A stretch of 64,000 nt of DNA, taken from Anaerocolumna sp. AGMB13025. Lineage in GTDB: Bacteria; Bacillota; Clostridia; Lachnospirales; Lachnospiraceae. Shown piece by piece: positions 1 to 9,647 of the stretch (positions are counted from its first letter, which is position 1; the number at the start of each line of letters is the position of its first letter). The stretch lies in contig NZ_CP121445.1 in assembly GCF_029689925.1 (NCBI RefSeq), positions 3,456,501 to 3,520,500 on the forward strand. The letters are read 5' to 3'. Below the pieces are notes generated by a model. The model was not told where the DNA came from, did not search any database, and saw nothing but the letters and a program-made list of their open reading frames with translations. Made by a program: the position numbers and the translations under genes.

Positions 1-1027
1 ATGGTATTCCGGTATTTGGTAAAAGCGCTGTCGCTACTCCAATATTGACAAATACCTGGAACATAAACATGGATGCGATACCAATTGCAATAAGCATCCC
101 TTTAAAGTCAGGTGCATGACGAGCAATACTGATACACTTAAAAATGATTACTGCTAATATAAATATTATAACACATCCGCCAATAAATCCAAGAGATTCT
201 CCTATTACAGAGAAAATAAAATCGCTTTCTGCTATCGGAATAGAATCACTTTGAAGAGCATCTTTTCCTTCTGTCAGCAGTTTACCCGTCAATTTACCGG
301 AACCAATTACTTCAATAGAATTATCCTGCTGATACAAGGTAGCTGCCGAACTGTCCAATTCCGGATTCAAAAAAGATACAATTCGGTTTTGCTGATAGTT
401 TGTTAAGAAAAAGACCTTATATCCCTGCTCAACACACCATAATGTTCCAAACACTAAAGGAATTCCAATCAGCAATACAGGCAGAATTATCCGGTAACTT
501 AATCCACCGCAGAAAACCATCATGGCAAATACAAACAAGATGACCAAACTAGTGGACAAGTTTGTCTGGATTAATATCAAAAAGGTGGGCATTGCAGTTA
601 AGATACCAATTAATAAAAAGATATAAAATTTATTCATCTTGTCCTTAAATATGACTATTAGCTGGGCTATAAAAATAATCAGAATTATTTTACTTAACTC
701 AGAAGGCTGAAACAATATCACCTTTAAATTTAACCATCTTTTTGAATTATTAACCGTAGTACCAAAAAGTCTTACAGCAACTAAGAGCCCCATATTGATA
801 ATATATAAAGGGATATAAAATAGGCATACAAAATGGTAGTCAACCAAAGAAACAAAAAGAATGACAAATATACCTAATATAATACCCATTACCTGCTTTT
901 TGAAAAGACCTTCTCCATCCCCTTCAACAAGCCTAACCAGGTAAGCTCCTATACCACTTAATAATATTACGAAAAAAAACAACGATATGTTATAATTCTT
1001 AATATTGTACTGCTTAAATTGAAACAT
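1..1027 (-). CDS. rodA: RodA, SEDS-family peptidoglycan glycosyltransferase (3' end outside window)
   Basis: The minus-strand frame opens at ATG 1027, with AAGGAT about 9 nt upstream, and runs off the left edge after about 342 codons, so the C-terminus is missing. The translation has many hydrophobic membrane segments, the SEDS motif FQPSELSK near residue 115, and ends in VNIGVATALLPNTGIP, a signature of the conserved loop and helix of RodA/FtsW/SpoVE. RodA polymerises glycan strands from lipid II in the membrane together with a class B PBP. It lies 12 nt after minE and downstream of mreBCD and PBP2 in one transcriptional direction. This elongasome context favours RodA over FtsW or SpoVE. Confidence 0.93.
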   Translation of the reverse strand, partial: MFQFKQYNIKNYNISLFFFVILLSGIGAYLVRLVEGDGEGLFKKQVMGIILGIFVILFVSLVDYHFVCLFYIPLYIINMGLLVAVRLFGTTVNNSKRWLNLKVILFQPSELSKIILIIFIAQLIVIFKDKMNKFYIFLLIGILTAMPTFLILIQTNLSTSLVILFVFAMMVFCGGLSYRIILPVLLIGIPLVFGTLWCVEQGYKVFFLTNYQQNRIVSFLNPELDSSAATLYQQDNSIEVIGSGKLTGKLLTEGKDALQSDSIPIAESDFIFSVIGESLGFIGGCVIIFILAVIIFKCISIARHAPDFKGMLIAIGIASMFMFQVFVNIGVATALLPNTGIP

Positions 1028-1039
1028 GCAAATCAATCC

Positions 1040-1315
1040 TTATTTTTTATTTTTAAGATCCTTTATCGGAATATTTGCAAAAAGCGCTGGAACAACTCCG
1101 TTATTTCCTTCTGATTCGGTTTGGGTAATTTTGATGTCCAAACCGTCCATATCGATCTCAATATATCTTGATATTACTGTAATAATATCATTTTTCATCT
1201 GTTCCATTATTTCAGGAGAACAGCCGGCGCGATCAGAAACCAGAACTAATTTTAGTCGGTCCTTGGCCACGTTACTGGACGTTTTTTTCTTGAAAAAATC
1301 CGCCAAACTCATCAT
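1040..1315 (-). CDS. minE: MinE, cell division topological specificity factor
   Basis: This 91-residue protein has the normal MinE length. It starts with an amphipathic membrane-targeting N-terminus (SLADFFKKK) followed by the anti-MinCD segment AKDRLKLVLVSDRAG and a C-terminal dimerisation domain. MinE displaces MinD from the membrane and so restricts division-site inhibition. Two adjacent ATG codons (1315 and 1312) follow a GAGGGG ribosome site, and either could be used. It sits 12 nt downstream of minD and just upstream of rodA, so it is almost certainly part of the same operon. Confidence 0.95.
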   Translation of the reverse strand: MMSLADFFKKKTSSNVAKDRLKLVLVSDRAGCSPEIMEQMKNDIITVISRYIEIDMDGLDIKITQTESEGNNGVVPALFANIPIKDLKNKK

Positions 1316-1327
1316 ACTATCCCCTCT

Positions 1328-2119
1328 CTAGTTTTTCTTAAGTAGATTAGCAAGCCTACTAAAAAGCCCCTGTTTTCCGTTTAAATCAAGATACGGAACG
1401 TCCTCTCCAAGTATTCTGCGGCATATATTCATATACGCTTGTCCGGCTAAGGTATCAGAGCCAACTAAAGGTTCTCCCTGATTGGTTGAGATTACGATAT
1501 TCTCATCGTCCGGTACGACTCCAATCAAATCAACGGCCAGTATTTCAACTACATCGCCGCTTGACATCATATCACCACGTTTCACCATATCTGATCTTAG
1601 TCTGTTTACAATTAAATGGGTCCGCTTTATCTCATTTGCTTCTAATAAACCGATAATCCGATCCGCATCACGTACTGCGGATACTTCGGGTGTAGTAACT
1701 ACTAATGCTCTGTCTGCTCCAGCAATGGCGTTTTTAAATCCCTGCTCTATTCCGGCAGGACAGTCCATTAATATGTAATCAAACTCATCTTTTAATTCAT
1801 CTGCTAATTTTTTCATTTGTTCCGGATTAACAGCTGTTTTATCTCTTGTCTGTGCAGAAGGTAATAAGTACAGGTTGGGATAACGCTTGTCCTTAATTAA
1901 CGCTTGTTTGATTCTGCAATTTCCTTCAATGACATCAACCAGATTATATACGATCCTGTTTTCAAGTCCCATTACTACATCAAGATTTCTTAAACCTATA
2001 TCGGTATCAATCAATACAACTTTTTTATCTAATTTTGCCAAACCGGTTCCAACATTTGCTGTTGTCGTTGTTTTACCTACTCCACCCTTGCCGGATGTTA
2101 CTACAATTACTTCACCCAT
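1328..2119 (-). CDS. minD: MinD, septum-site-determining ATPase
   Basis: This 263-residue ParA/MinD-family ATPase has the deviant Walker A motif GKGGVGKTTT at residues 10-19 with the signature first lysine, and a Walker B-like segment (YILMDCPAGIE). Its C-terminus (GLFSRLANLLKKN) can form the amphipathic membrane-targeting helix. MinD binds the membrane as an ATP dimer, recruits MinC to block FtsZ assembly, and is released by MinE. It lies between minC and minE with short gaps, in the classical minCDE order. Nothing about it is unusual. Confidence 0.97.
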   Translation of the reverse strand: MGEVIVVTSGKGGVGKTTTTANVGTGLAKLDKKVVLIDTDIGLRNLDVVMGLENRIVYNLVDVIEGNCRIKQALIKDKRYPNLYLLPSAQTRDKTAVNPEQMKKLADELKDEFDYILMDCPAGIEQGFKNAIAGADRALVVTTPEVSAVRDADRIIGLLEANEIKRTHLIVNRLRSDMVKRGDMMSSGDVVEILAVDLIGVVPDDENIVISTNQGEPLVGSDTLAGQAYMNICRRILGEDVPYLDLNGKQGLFSRLANLLKKN

Positions 2120-2160
2120 TCCTGTTTATCCTCCAAAAGATTCGTTAATATAATGAATAA

Positions 2161-2826
2161 CTATATATTAATATCATTTAAAACCTCTTTGCTTAAAGGT
2201 TCAATGTAGATATTTCCATTCTCTAAGAACGCTATTTTAGTTTCTCTTAAGCTTTCTTTTACAGGCTTATCCGGAGATCTGGCTATGGTATCCGCAATCC
2301 GTATTTGAACCGGATTCATGGAAAGGGCCAGAACAAAGGAATTGGTATTGCCGGTAGCCCCTGCAAATACCGTTCCTTTTAAGGATCCCAATACAATAAT
2401 ATTGCCTTTTGAAACAATACGAGCCCCAGGATTTACATCACCGATTACAATAATGCTGGTCTCTGATTCCAAGACCTGTCCAGACCGGAGATTCCCTTTA
2501 TAAAACTGCCCTGTAGTATTGGATAATTCCATTAATTTCTCATCCAGTGCTTTCTTAAAGACTTCTTCTTTCTGAGGGTCATTCTCTATGACACATACAA
2601 CATGAAGTTCTGTTTCTTCAGCAATAATATTTAATATTTCCCTCTGTTCTTCATTGGAGAGTTTGCGTCCTTCAAAACTGATGGCCATTTGGGCTTTATC
2701 AAAAAATTTTGCAGAATCACGAAATTTCTCCGCGGTTTTTGTCTTTAGTTCTTCAAATCCCATTTCAGCATCCAGTACGACAACGATGCCATATTTATTA
2801 CCCTTTATAATGACTGGATTATTCAT
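2161..2826 (-). CDS. minC: MinC, septum-site-determining protein
   Basis: This 221-residue protein has an N-terminal FtsZ-inhibiting domain (about 1-100). Its C-terminal right-handed beta-helix domain carries the typical run GDVNPGARIVSKGNIIVLGSLKGTVFAGA, which binds MinD and dimerises; the full stretch lies at about residues 130-158. A GGAGGT site precedes ATG 2826. It is the first min gene after PBP2 in the transcriptional direction, and a strong inverted repeat lies in the gap between them. Confidence 0.95.
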   Translation of the reverse strand: MNNPVIIKGNKYGIVVVLDAEMGFEELKTKTAEKFRDSAKFFDKAQMAISFEGRKLSNEEQREILNIIAEETELHVVCVIENDPQKEEVFKKALDEKLMELSNTTGQFYKGNLRSGQVLESETSIIVIGDVNPGARIVSKGNIIVLGSLKGTVFAGATGNTNSFVLALSMNPVQIRIADTIARSPDKPVKESLRETKIAFLENGNIYIEPLSKEVLNDINI

Positions 2827-2853
2827 GAATACCTCCTGGTATGGCTTGTTTTC

Positions 2854-2890
2854 AGTAACTACTCAGAATGTCCGCAGCTGAGTAGTTACT
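2854..2890 (-). repeat. 12-13 bp perfect inverted repeat between PBP2 and minC
   Basis: GTAACTACTCAG (2855-2866) is repeated inverted as CTGAGTAGTTAC (2878-2889) around an 11-nt loop, in the 85-bp gap between the PBP2 stop and the minC start. No U-run follows on the minus strand. It is therefore better read as an mRNA processing or stability hairpin, or a weak attenuator, than as an intrinsic terminator. Confidence 0.55.
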
Positions 2891-2911
2891 ATATAATAAT
2901 ATCATTCACAT

Positions 2912-5746
2912 TTAATCCGTAAATGTCGGTGCTTCCGTCTCCGGCATAAGTGCATCACCATTCACCAATTTGTCTTTATCTTCCACATTAAAATAATAAC
3001 TGTAAATATAACGTGCCAATTCTACGGCATTACTGGAAGCATAACCGTTTGGTATTACAACTGTAACCGCTATTTCAGGGTCATTATAAGGTGCATAAGA
3101 CAAAAACAGTGCATGGTTAGCTCTTGACTTACTTTCCTGTGCCGTACCGGTTTTGCCGGCTATTGTTACAGGAAAATTCTTAAATACATAGGAGGATGAA
3201 CTCCTGTTTCCATTGGCTACTTTATACATACCATCATGAATTAAATTCCAGGTAGAATCACTGATTTGCGTAAGTTCTTTTGATTTTGCTTTTTTATCCA
3301 GAATAACAGATCCATCTTTATCTACTACCTTATCAATCAGCGTCAAATCATAAAGACTGCCGCTGGAAGCAATCGCGGTCAGATACCGTGCAAGCTGTAC
3401 TGGAGTATAGTTATTGGTTCCCTGTCCGATTGCTGAACGAATTGAGTCCTTATCTGAAATCTGTGGTTCTTCTTCTACTAATTCAACACCTGATTTTCTG
3501 TCAAGACCGTAAAGGGAAGCATATTTCTTAAGTGTGTCAAGACCAAGCTGATTTCTGTTAATACCAGAGCTGTCAAGACCTAAACGCCAGCCTACTTCAT
3601 AAAAGAAATAATTGCAGGATACCTGCAGCGCATCCGTCACATCAATGGAACCATGGCTTGAGGTTGACCAGCAACGCGGTGATGGAGTCACTTTGTCAAA
3701 GATTACATTATCATGAATTGTCTCCCCAGGATGAATTGCACCTTCTAGAAGTCCTGCTGTGGAGGTTACCATCTTAAAGGTAGAACCTGGAGCCGTACGC
3801 TGCATTGTCGGACGGTTCATGGAAGGATAGGTTAAATCACTGCTGATTTTTGCATAATAAGCAGGATCGATCTTATTGGCAAACTTATTATTATCATAAC
3901 TTGGATAAGAAACCATTGCCCTTACCTCACCGGTTTTTGGATCTGTTATGACAACAGATGCACTGCAAGGATCAAGTGCTAATTGGGCAGGGGTAATCTC
4001 TAACTTCCTTATCTTTTCCGTTATAAAGGAATAAGCGGATAAGGAGCCGTTTTCTAATTTTGAAATATCTTCCTCGTTATATTTTATCACACCTTGGTCA
4101 AATAATAAAAGACAAATTTCCGTTCCGGATAATTTGTACGAATATACCAAATCTTTGTATATTTTTTTATGAAATGTGTTGTCATCCAACAATAATTTTT
4201 CAATATAATCCAAGAGTTTGGTATAGAGTTCCTCCGTACTGAAGTATTCGTCTCCAATATTAAGTTTTGTAAGATCGATCCAATTATTTGCAATGGCATA
4301 TTGAAGAAACTTACTTAGGCTGATTTTATTAGTAGTATAATCCTTATAGGCAGCATCCTCAGCATCAATCTTAGAGGATAATAAAACATCAACTGATTTC
4401 AGCTTACTGTAGATGTAGGACAGATAATCCTGCATTTCTTCGGAGGCGGCGCTGTTTACCGTAGTACTGTTTACGGCTAATAAACTTCTAAGATCTTTTA
4501 GTACGTCCTTTTGTTTGGATATAAACTTCTGGTTAACTGTTTTTTCCAGGGTGGTTGCATCTTCTTCTGTGAAAGCATCCACATCAATAACGCTGTTATT
4601 AATTAAGGCAAAGTATACATCATAAATCGGAATACGGATATCCTTGGTAGAAGTTCCTCTGGTTCCCGCATCCGTACTGTTGTTAATCTTAGATAAGAGT
4701 ATGCCTGCCAATACCCGTTCAATAATTTTATAATATGCTTTTTGATACACACTGTCGATGGTTAAATAAAGATCCCCGCCTGCTACCGGATTCGTTCGTT
4801 CCAGTACATCCAGAAATCTGCCGGCAGAATTAACGGAGATTGTTTCAATCCCTTTTTCACCGGCAAGATAACCTTCAAATTTTTTTTCTATTCCTGTTTT
4901 ACCGATAACATCCGAACTATTATAATTTGGCATAGCTTCCAGTTCATCGGAATTAATCAATCCGGTATATCCTAAAATATTGGAGTTATATATACTGTCA
5001 TTATACACACGGTATGTCTGTTGTGCTATATCAACACCGGGCAATGTGGCACTGTTTTCATAGATCGCTGCAACTGTTTCATCACTGACATGGGAGGAAA
5101 TAATAATTTGATTATATTTCGGATAATTCGTAAAGATAGCATATCTTAAGGTCATGATCTTTAAGGTATCTTCTAAAGAATACTCATCTGATATATCAAA
5201 CATACGGGTGGTCTTACCATCACCATGTTTTAAATATTCATATACCTGTTCTACGGTTGCATTACGCTGGTCTTTGGTCAGGTCGTCAACGGAACGGAGA
5301 CCATACGCTTCCTTTTTAAACCGAAGTTCTGCTTTTTCATCTTTTGTATTAAAATAAAGATTTCCTTCTTTATCAAGGGATATACCAAACTCGATTTCTA
5401 TTTTATTGCCATACTTCTCCAGTAATTTAATCAGCTGATAAAGCATCTCATTTCTTCCCTGGTTAGAGGTGATTTTAGTACTTTCCTCCAATACCACGGA
5501 ATAAATTAATTTATTATAAGCCAGCAGAATACCGTTCCTGTCATAAATATTCCCTCTGGTACTTTTGATTTCTCTAGTCTTGTTGTATTTTAAATCCAAG
5601 TCCTGGGAATGGGTTTCACCTTCGACAATCTGGAGGGTGAAAATTCGGTTAACCAATACACAGAGTAAAAAGATGAATATCAAAGTAACGGGCAGAAGTC
5701 TGGATGATACGATCTGCTTCACTTTTTCCCATATAATATCAAGCAT
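2912..5746 (-). CDS. mrdA: Penicillin-binding protein 2 (class B transpeptidase, elongasome)
   Basis: This 944-residue protein has one N-terminal membrane anchor (about 15-38), a PBP dimerisation (pedestal) region (about 60-330) and a C-terminal transpeptidase domain. The catalytic motifs are SxxK at S655 (STFK), SxN at S710 (SCN) and KTGT at K865. It cross-links peptidoglycan during elongation and pairs with RodA. It is much longer than the usual 600-700 residues because of a hydrophilic insertion at about residues 345-600 between pedestal and catalytic domain. Similar long PBP2s occur in Lachnospiraceae. The start codon directly follows the mreD stop, implying translational coupling. Confidence 0.95.
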   Translation of the reverse strand: MLDIIWEKVKQIVSSRLLPVTLIFIFLLCVLVNRIFTLQIVEGETHSQDLDLKYNKTREIKSTRGNIYDRNGILLAYNKLIYSVVLEESTKITSNQGRNEMLYQLIKLLEKYGNKIEIEFGISLDKEGNLYFNTKDEKAELRFKKEAYGLRSVDDLTKDQRNATVEQVYEYLKHGDGKTTRMFDISDEYSLEDTLKIMTLRYAIFTNYPKYNQIIISSHVSDETVAAIYENSATLPGVDIAQQTYRVYNDSIYNSNILGYTGLINSDELEAMPNYNSSDVIGKTGIEKKFEGYLAGEKGIETISVNSAGRFLDVLERTNPVAGGDLYLTIDSVYQKAYYKIIERVLAGILLSKINNSTDAGTRGTSTKDIRIPIYDVYFALINNSVIDVDAFTEEDATTLEKTVNQKFISKQKDVLKDLRSLLAVNSTTVNSAASEEMQDYLSYIYSKLKSVDVLLSSKIDAEDAAYKDYTTNKISLSKFLQYAIANNWIDLTKLNIGDEYFSTEELYTKLLDYIEKLLLDDNTFHKKIYKDLVYSYKLSGTEICLLLFDQGVIKYNEEDISKLENGSLSAYSFITEKIRKLEITPAQLALDPCSASVVITDPKTGEVRAMVSYPSYDNNKFANKIDPAYYAKISSDLTYPSMNRPTMQRTAPGSTFKMVTSTAGLLEGAIHPGETIHDNVIFDKVTPSPRCWSTSSHGSIDVTDALQVSCNYFFYEVGWRLGLDSSGINRNQLGLDTLKKYASLYGLDRKSGVELVEEEPQISDKDSIRSAIGQGTNNYTPVQLARYLTAIASSGSLYDLTLIDKVVDKDGSVILDKKAKSKELTQISDSTWNLIHDGMYKVANGNRSSSSYVFKNFPVTIAGKTGTAQESKSRANHALFLSYAPYNDPEIAVTVVIPNGYASSNAVELARYIYSYYFNVEDKDKLVNGDALMPETEAPTFTD

Positions 5747-6256
5747 TTAGGTAACCTCCTCTTCCACTTTCCGGTCCAACCGGATATTGATTATATTCAA
5801 TAGTTTATACAGTACTATGGATACTACTACGGTATATATAATCCCAGGTAGCCCGATCCTAACAAGATAGAACAATATGTTTAGTTTGCCTTTTAGCAAA
5901 AATTCAAATACGTAATACAAGAAAAAGTATACGAACTGACTGACTCCCACTAAAAGGATTGGTATGGTCAAATCATCCTTTACAAAGATTCTGTGGCTGT
6001 AACCATTTAAATAGCCGATTATCATATAAATTAAAGCAAATAAGCCAAGCACATTGCCATAACAGAAATCTATTAATAATCCACTTGCAAAACCTACTGC
6101 AAGTCCTTCTGTCCTGCCTCTCATTAATCCGGTGGCTACCGTTAAAATAAGCAATAGATTAGGAGTAACATGAGCAAGAGCTATCCATTGGAATACCGTC
6201 GTCTGCAATAAAAAACATATTAAAATTTCAATAACTAAAACTATAAAACGCTTCAC
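5747..6256 (-). CDS. mreD: MreD, rod shape-determining membrane protein
   Basis: This 169-residue protein is almost entirely hydrophobic, with about five or six predicted membrane helices and the family-typical N-terminus (KRFIVLVIEILICFLLQTT). MreD is a core but poorly understood partner of MreC and of the PBP2/RodA synthase. It lies between mreC and PBP2 and its stop abuts the PBP2 start. Assignment rests on hydropathy, length and its place in mreBCD. Confidence 0.9.
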   Translation of the reverse strand: MKRFIVLVIEILICFLLQTTVFQWIALAHVTPNLLLILTVATGLMRGRTEGLAVGFASGLLIDFCYGNVLGLFALIYMIIGYLNGYSHRIFVKDDLTIPILLVGVSQFVYFFLYYVFEFLLKGKLNILFYLVRIGLPGIIYTVVVSIVLYKLLNIINIRLDRKVEEEVT

Positions 6257-6288
6257 TTAAATGTTTACCCCTGCCTTTCCCAAATTCT

Positions 6289-7158
6289 TTACTTCTTCGG
6301 AGTATCCGCATCCACCAGTGGTTCTTTTAATTCGGTGATAATAAGTACATCCTGTAACCGGTCAAAATCAACAGCCGGAGTCAAATGGGCTGTCTTGGTT
6401 AAATTATTAGGATCAACGGTTAAATCGCTGATATAACCGATAAGTATACCCTGCAGATATTTATCACTGATTGGTGAGGTAACTACTTCGTAACCGTCTG
6501 AAACATCGGCGTCTTTACTGATTAATTCCACACCGATCACTCCAGAATTATATAATTGCAAATCACCATTTACGATACAAGGATCGGAGGTTTTTAAGAA
6601 CATACCGCTTACATTGCTGGAATCATCAATAATGGACCTTACTCTTGCCCAATTCTTTCCAACCTCTTCAATAATGCCAACCAGACCATTTCCGGAAATT
6701 ACGTTCATATTAACGGCAATTCCATCATCTGTTCCTTTATCAATCTTAAAGGTATTGTACCAGCTGTTAGGATCTGCGCTGATAACTCTTGCACCTACCT
6801 TGGGATAATCTGCATATTTTTTGTCTAATTTATATAAGTCCCGGAACCGGTCCAGTTCATATTTATCCTGCAGCAAGGTTTTGTTTTCATAGGATAATGC
6901 GGCTACCTGTTCCTTAAGGGAGGCATTTTCTTTTAATAATCTGTTGAGGCTGGTAAACCTTGCAACCTGATCAGATATACCGCGTCCGATAGAATTAATA
7001 CCATCCTGCATCGGTGATATCACATTTCCAACAGCAGTTTTTACCGGTGATATTTGTTCTCTGTATTGAAAAGAAACAAATATTAATACAAAACATGACA
7101 AAGCACCTGCAATAAATAAATGCTTAGGATTTATATTTAATTTTGTCCGTCTTCTCAT
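6289..7158 (-). CDS. mreC: MreC, rod shape-determining protein
   Basis: MreC is an extracytoplasmic scaffold that activates PBP2. The protein has a short basic N-terminus, one membrane helix (about 15-33), a coiled coil (about 60-105, SLNRLLKENASLKEQVAALSYE region shown in part) and the double beta-barrel domain. I place the start at ATG 7158 (MRRRTKLNIN, 289 residues) because AGAGGT lies 6 nt upstream. The longer frame from 7194 lacks a ribosome site. It is followed at once by mreD. Confidence 0.93.
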   Translation of the reverse strand: MRRRTKLNINPKHLFIAGALSCFVLIFVSFQYREQISPVKTAVGNVISPMQDGINSIGRGISDQVARFTSLNRLLKENASLKEQVAALSYENKTLLQDKYELDRFRDLYKLDKKYADYPKVGARVISADPNSWYNTFKIDKGTDDGIAVNMNVISGNGLVGIIEEVGKNWARVRSIIDDSSNVSGMFLKTSDPCIVNGDLQLYNSGVIGVELISKDADVSDGYEVVTSPISDKYLQGILIGYISDLTVDPNNLTKTAHLTPAVDFDRLQDVLIITELKEPLVDADTPKK

Positions 7159-7300
7159 AAATACCTCTTTTCCCAATATACATTTTATACTCATTCATCA
7201 TCATTCATTCTGTCCGCACAGTATACCTTTCCTATATCGGATTCTGTCTTTAAGCGGATTATCCTTATCGCATATGGTATCAGACAGATATGCCAGGCTG

Positions 7301-8323
7301 TCAGCTGCTGAAATTTGTCTGTTTTAAGTTGCAAGCCAGGGTTGCGAGTTTTTTGTCCTCAATAATTCTTCCAAGTCCATTCACTACGGTATCCGTTGCA
7401 TCTTTACAGATATTAACCCTTAAACCAGTTTCTTTTGCAATCAGCTTATCCAATCCGGAAATAGAAGCAGAACCGCCGGTAACATAAATACCGGAATCAA
7501 TAATATCAGAAGAAATTTCAGGTGGAGTCCTTTCCAGTATGATTCGAATGGCATCTATAATGGTGTAGAGATATTCGGTAATGGACTCGTATACATAGGA
7601 GGAATTAATTTCAACCTCTGAGGGCAGACCAGTAACCACATTACGACCATAGGCTTTAATGCTTTGATCTTCTACAGGCAGTGCACAAGCCAGTTCTTTT
7701 TTTATATTTTCTGCGGTTTTGTCTCCAATAATTAAGTTATAATTTTTCTTAACATAAGTCTTTATCGATTCATCCAGGCGGTTTCCTCCAACAGGAATCA
7801 ATTTGCTGATTACAATACCACCCAAAGACATAATGGATACTTCTGTTGTATCAGCCCCAATATCTACGACCATAACACCTTTTGCATTGGTTACGTCAAG
7901 ACCGATTCCTACTGCATCTGCTATGGGTTTTTCAACAATTTTTATATTCTTGGTTTTTACATTGGAACTGGCCACCAGATCAAAAAAGGCTCTTTTCTCC
8001 ACCTCTGTGATATCAGAGGGTGTAGCAACGATAACCGCTGCCGCAGATAGTTTCTTACTTTTTGCTATTTTATGAATCATATAATTAAGCAAATCAAGCA
8101 TATTGGCAATATCTGCAATTACGCCATTTTTAACCGGATAGGTTACTCTTATATTGGCAGGTGCTTTTTCATACATTTCAAACGCTTCATTTCCAGCAGC
8201 AATTACCTGCTTCCTGTTTGCCACTGCTATCATGTTTTTTTCATCCAAAATAATTCCGTCATTTTTCTGATATATTTTAATGGTACTGGTACCAAAATCA
8301 ATACCATATATCTTTCCTGTCAT
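7301..8323 (-). CDS. mreB: MreB/Mbl-family actin-like cytoskeletal protein
   Basis: This 340-residue actin-fold ATPase has phosphate-1 motif DFGTSTIK near the N-terminus, phosphate-2 motif VVDIGADTTEVS, and adenosine motif YVTGGSASISG. It forms membrane-associated filaments that guide lateral wall synthesis. The surrounding mreC and mreD genes support MreB rather than FtsA or DnaK. The sequence is noticeably diverged from the common consensus (for example DFGTSTIKIY), as is usual in Lachnospiraceae. The 142-bp gap to mreC could hold a secondary promoter. Confidence 0.93.
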   Translation of the reverse strand: MTGKIYGIDFGTSTIKIYQKNDGIILDEKNMIAVANRKQVIAAGNEAFEMYEKAPANIRVTYPVKNGVIADIANMLDLLNYMIHKIAKSKKLSAAAVIVATPSDITEVEKRAFFDLVASSNVKTKNIKIVEKPIADAVGIGLDVTNAKGVMVVDIGADTTEVSIMSLGGIVISKLIPVGGNRLDESIKTYVKKNYNLIIGDKTAENIKKELACALPVEDQSIKAYGRNVVTGLPSEVEINSSYVYESITEYLYTIIDAIRIILERTPPEISSDIIDSGIYVTGGSASISGLDKLIAKETGLRVNICKDATDTVVNGLGRIIEDKKLATLACNLKQTNFSS

Positions 8324-8420
8324 ACCTGTTGTCTCCTTCCAAACTTGAATCTGTCCTTCATCTTAAGCTTTCTTACTGTTGATGCTATGCGATAACTTCT
8401 AGATTATGCACACTTTAAGC

Positions 8421-9119
8421 CTAAATATAACCTTGTTCACTTAAGCTTACATATTTATTATCACCAATTATAATGTGATCCATAAGTTTAATTCCAATTA
8501 AATTTCCAGCTTCTTTCATTCTTTTTGTGGTCTGGATATCTTCTCTGCTGGGAGTTGGATCGCCACTTGGATGATTATGCAATAAAATAACATTAACTGC
8601 TTCGTATTTTAATGCACTCAAAAAAATTTCCCGGGGCGATAAAAGCGAACTGCTTACTGTACCGGTTGAAATAATCATATCTTTTAAAATCTTACTTTTG
8701 GAATCTAACATAATCAAAAGCACCCTCTCTCTTGATAAATGTCTCATATCCTGCATATAATAATGAGCAACCGCTTCAGGAGTTATCATCTTAAGTCTCC
8801 CTTCATTGGTTGCTTTAGCCATACGTTTTGTCAATTCGGCAATACATAATAACTGAATTGCTTTTACCCTTCCAATACCCTTAATCCCTTGTAAATCATT
8901 GAGATTCATATGGTTTAAACCCAGGAGACCCGGGTAGGCCGCAGAATGTCCAAGCACTCTGGAGGCTACATCCACAGCACGTTCATTCCGTGTGCCAGTC
9001 CGTATAATCACCGCAAGAAGTTCCGCATCAGATAAAGAACCAGCTCCGGTCTTTTCGCACTTTTCGTAAGGTCTTTCAGTTAATGGCAATTCTTTTACAG
9101 TATAGTACTTGTTTATCAT
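8421..9119 (-). CDS. radC: RadC-family JAB-domain protein (UPF0758)
   Basis: This 232-residue protein has an N-terminal helix-hairpin-helix-like segment (LQGIKGIGRVKAIQL) and a C-terminal JAB1/MPN metalloprotease-fold domain. The zinc motif is LLHNHPSGDPTPSREDI. The family is widespread; a direct DNA-repair role is disputed and the substrate is unknown. It starts the cell-shape block, about 100 bp upstream of mreB. Confidence 0.92.
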   Translation of the reverse strand: MINKYYTVKELPLTERPYEKCEKTGAGSLSDAELLAVIIRTGTRNERAVDVASRVLGHSAAYPGLLGLNHMNLNDLQGIKGIGRVKAIQLLCIAELTKRMAKATNEGRLKMITPEAVAHYYMQDMRHLSRERVLLIMLDSKSKILKDMIISTGTVSSSLLSPREIFLSALKYEAVNVILLHNHPSGDPTPSREDIQTTKRMKEAGNLIGIKLMDHIIIGDNKYVSLSEQGYI

Positions 9120-9168
9120 TTTTCCTCCTGTTTATTCTCTCTCCAAGACAATAAAAAGGACTTTTTTG

Positions 9169-9444
9169 CTAAAGCTTTCGATATATTATTATGGCTAAGA
9201 TTACTCCGATAATTCCGGCAATTGTAATCTTTATGGATAGACCAAAGCTGATTATCATAATTCCCAGGTTTAAACGTATTATACCGCTATTGTTCGTACC
9301 GCCAATGCCAAATTCCTGTCCATAGTTTAACCAGGTCAGGGCGGATACATCTTTTGCCAGATAACCGATAAAACCGCCTACTACTACACCTGCTAATATC
9401 AGCAGAAACAATGCCCATGAGTTTTTACCGCTCACTCTAGCCAT
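9169..9444 (-). CDS. DUF4321 small membrane protein
   Basis: I place the start at ATG 9444 (MARVSGKNSW, 91 residues) because GGAGG lies 10 nt upstream. The frame from 9522 would add 26 residues with no ribosome site. The protein has two membrane helices, a Gly-rich N-terminal one (LFLLILAGVVVGGFIGYLA) and a C-terminal one. DUF4321 proteins of this size are common next to radC in clostridia, and their function is unknown. It is likely co-transcribed with radC, 50 bp downstream. Confidence 0.8.
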   Translation of the reverse strand: MARVSGKNSWALFLLILAGVVVGGFIGYLAKDVSALTWLNYGQEFGIGGTNNSGIIRLNLGIMIISFGLSIKITIAGIIGVILAIIIYRKL

Positions 9445-9647
9445 AACCGTTTTTCCTCCAATTACAAGATTTCTACCAATCATTCTAACATAATTCAGCA
9501 CATTTGTATACATTAATAGCATAAAATACCTATTGGTTGTAGGCTGTTTGGTATTGTTACATAGGATTCTTGTATCTTTATTTGGGGATACAGTTATATT
9601 GTTTAACTATCGAAGGTTAGGGTAAATTTTGGGGGTAAAGTTTAGGC

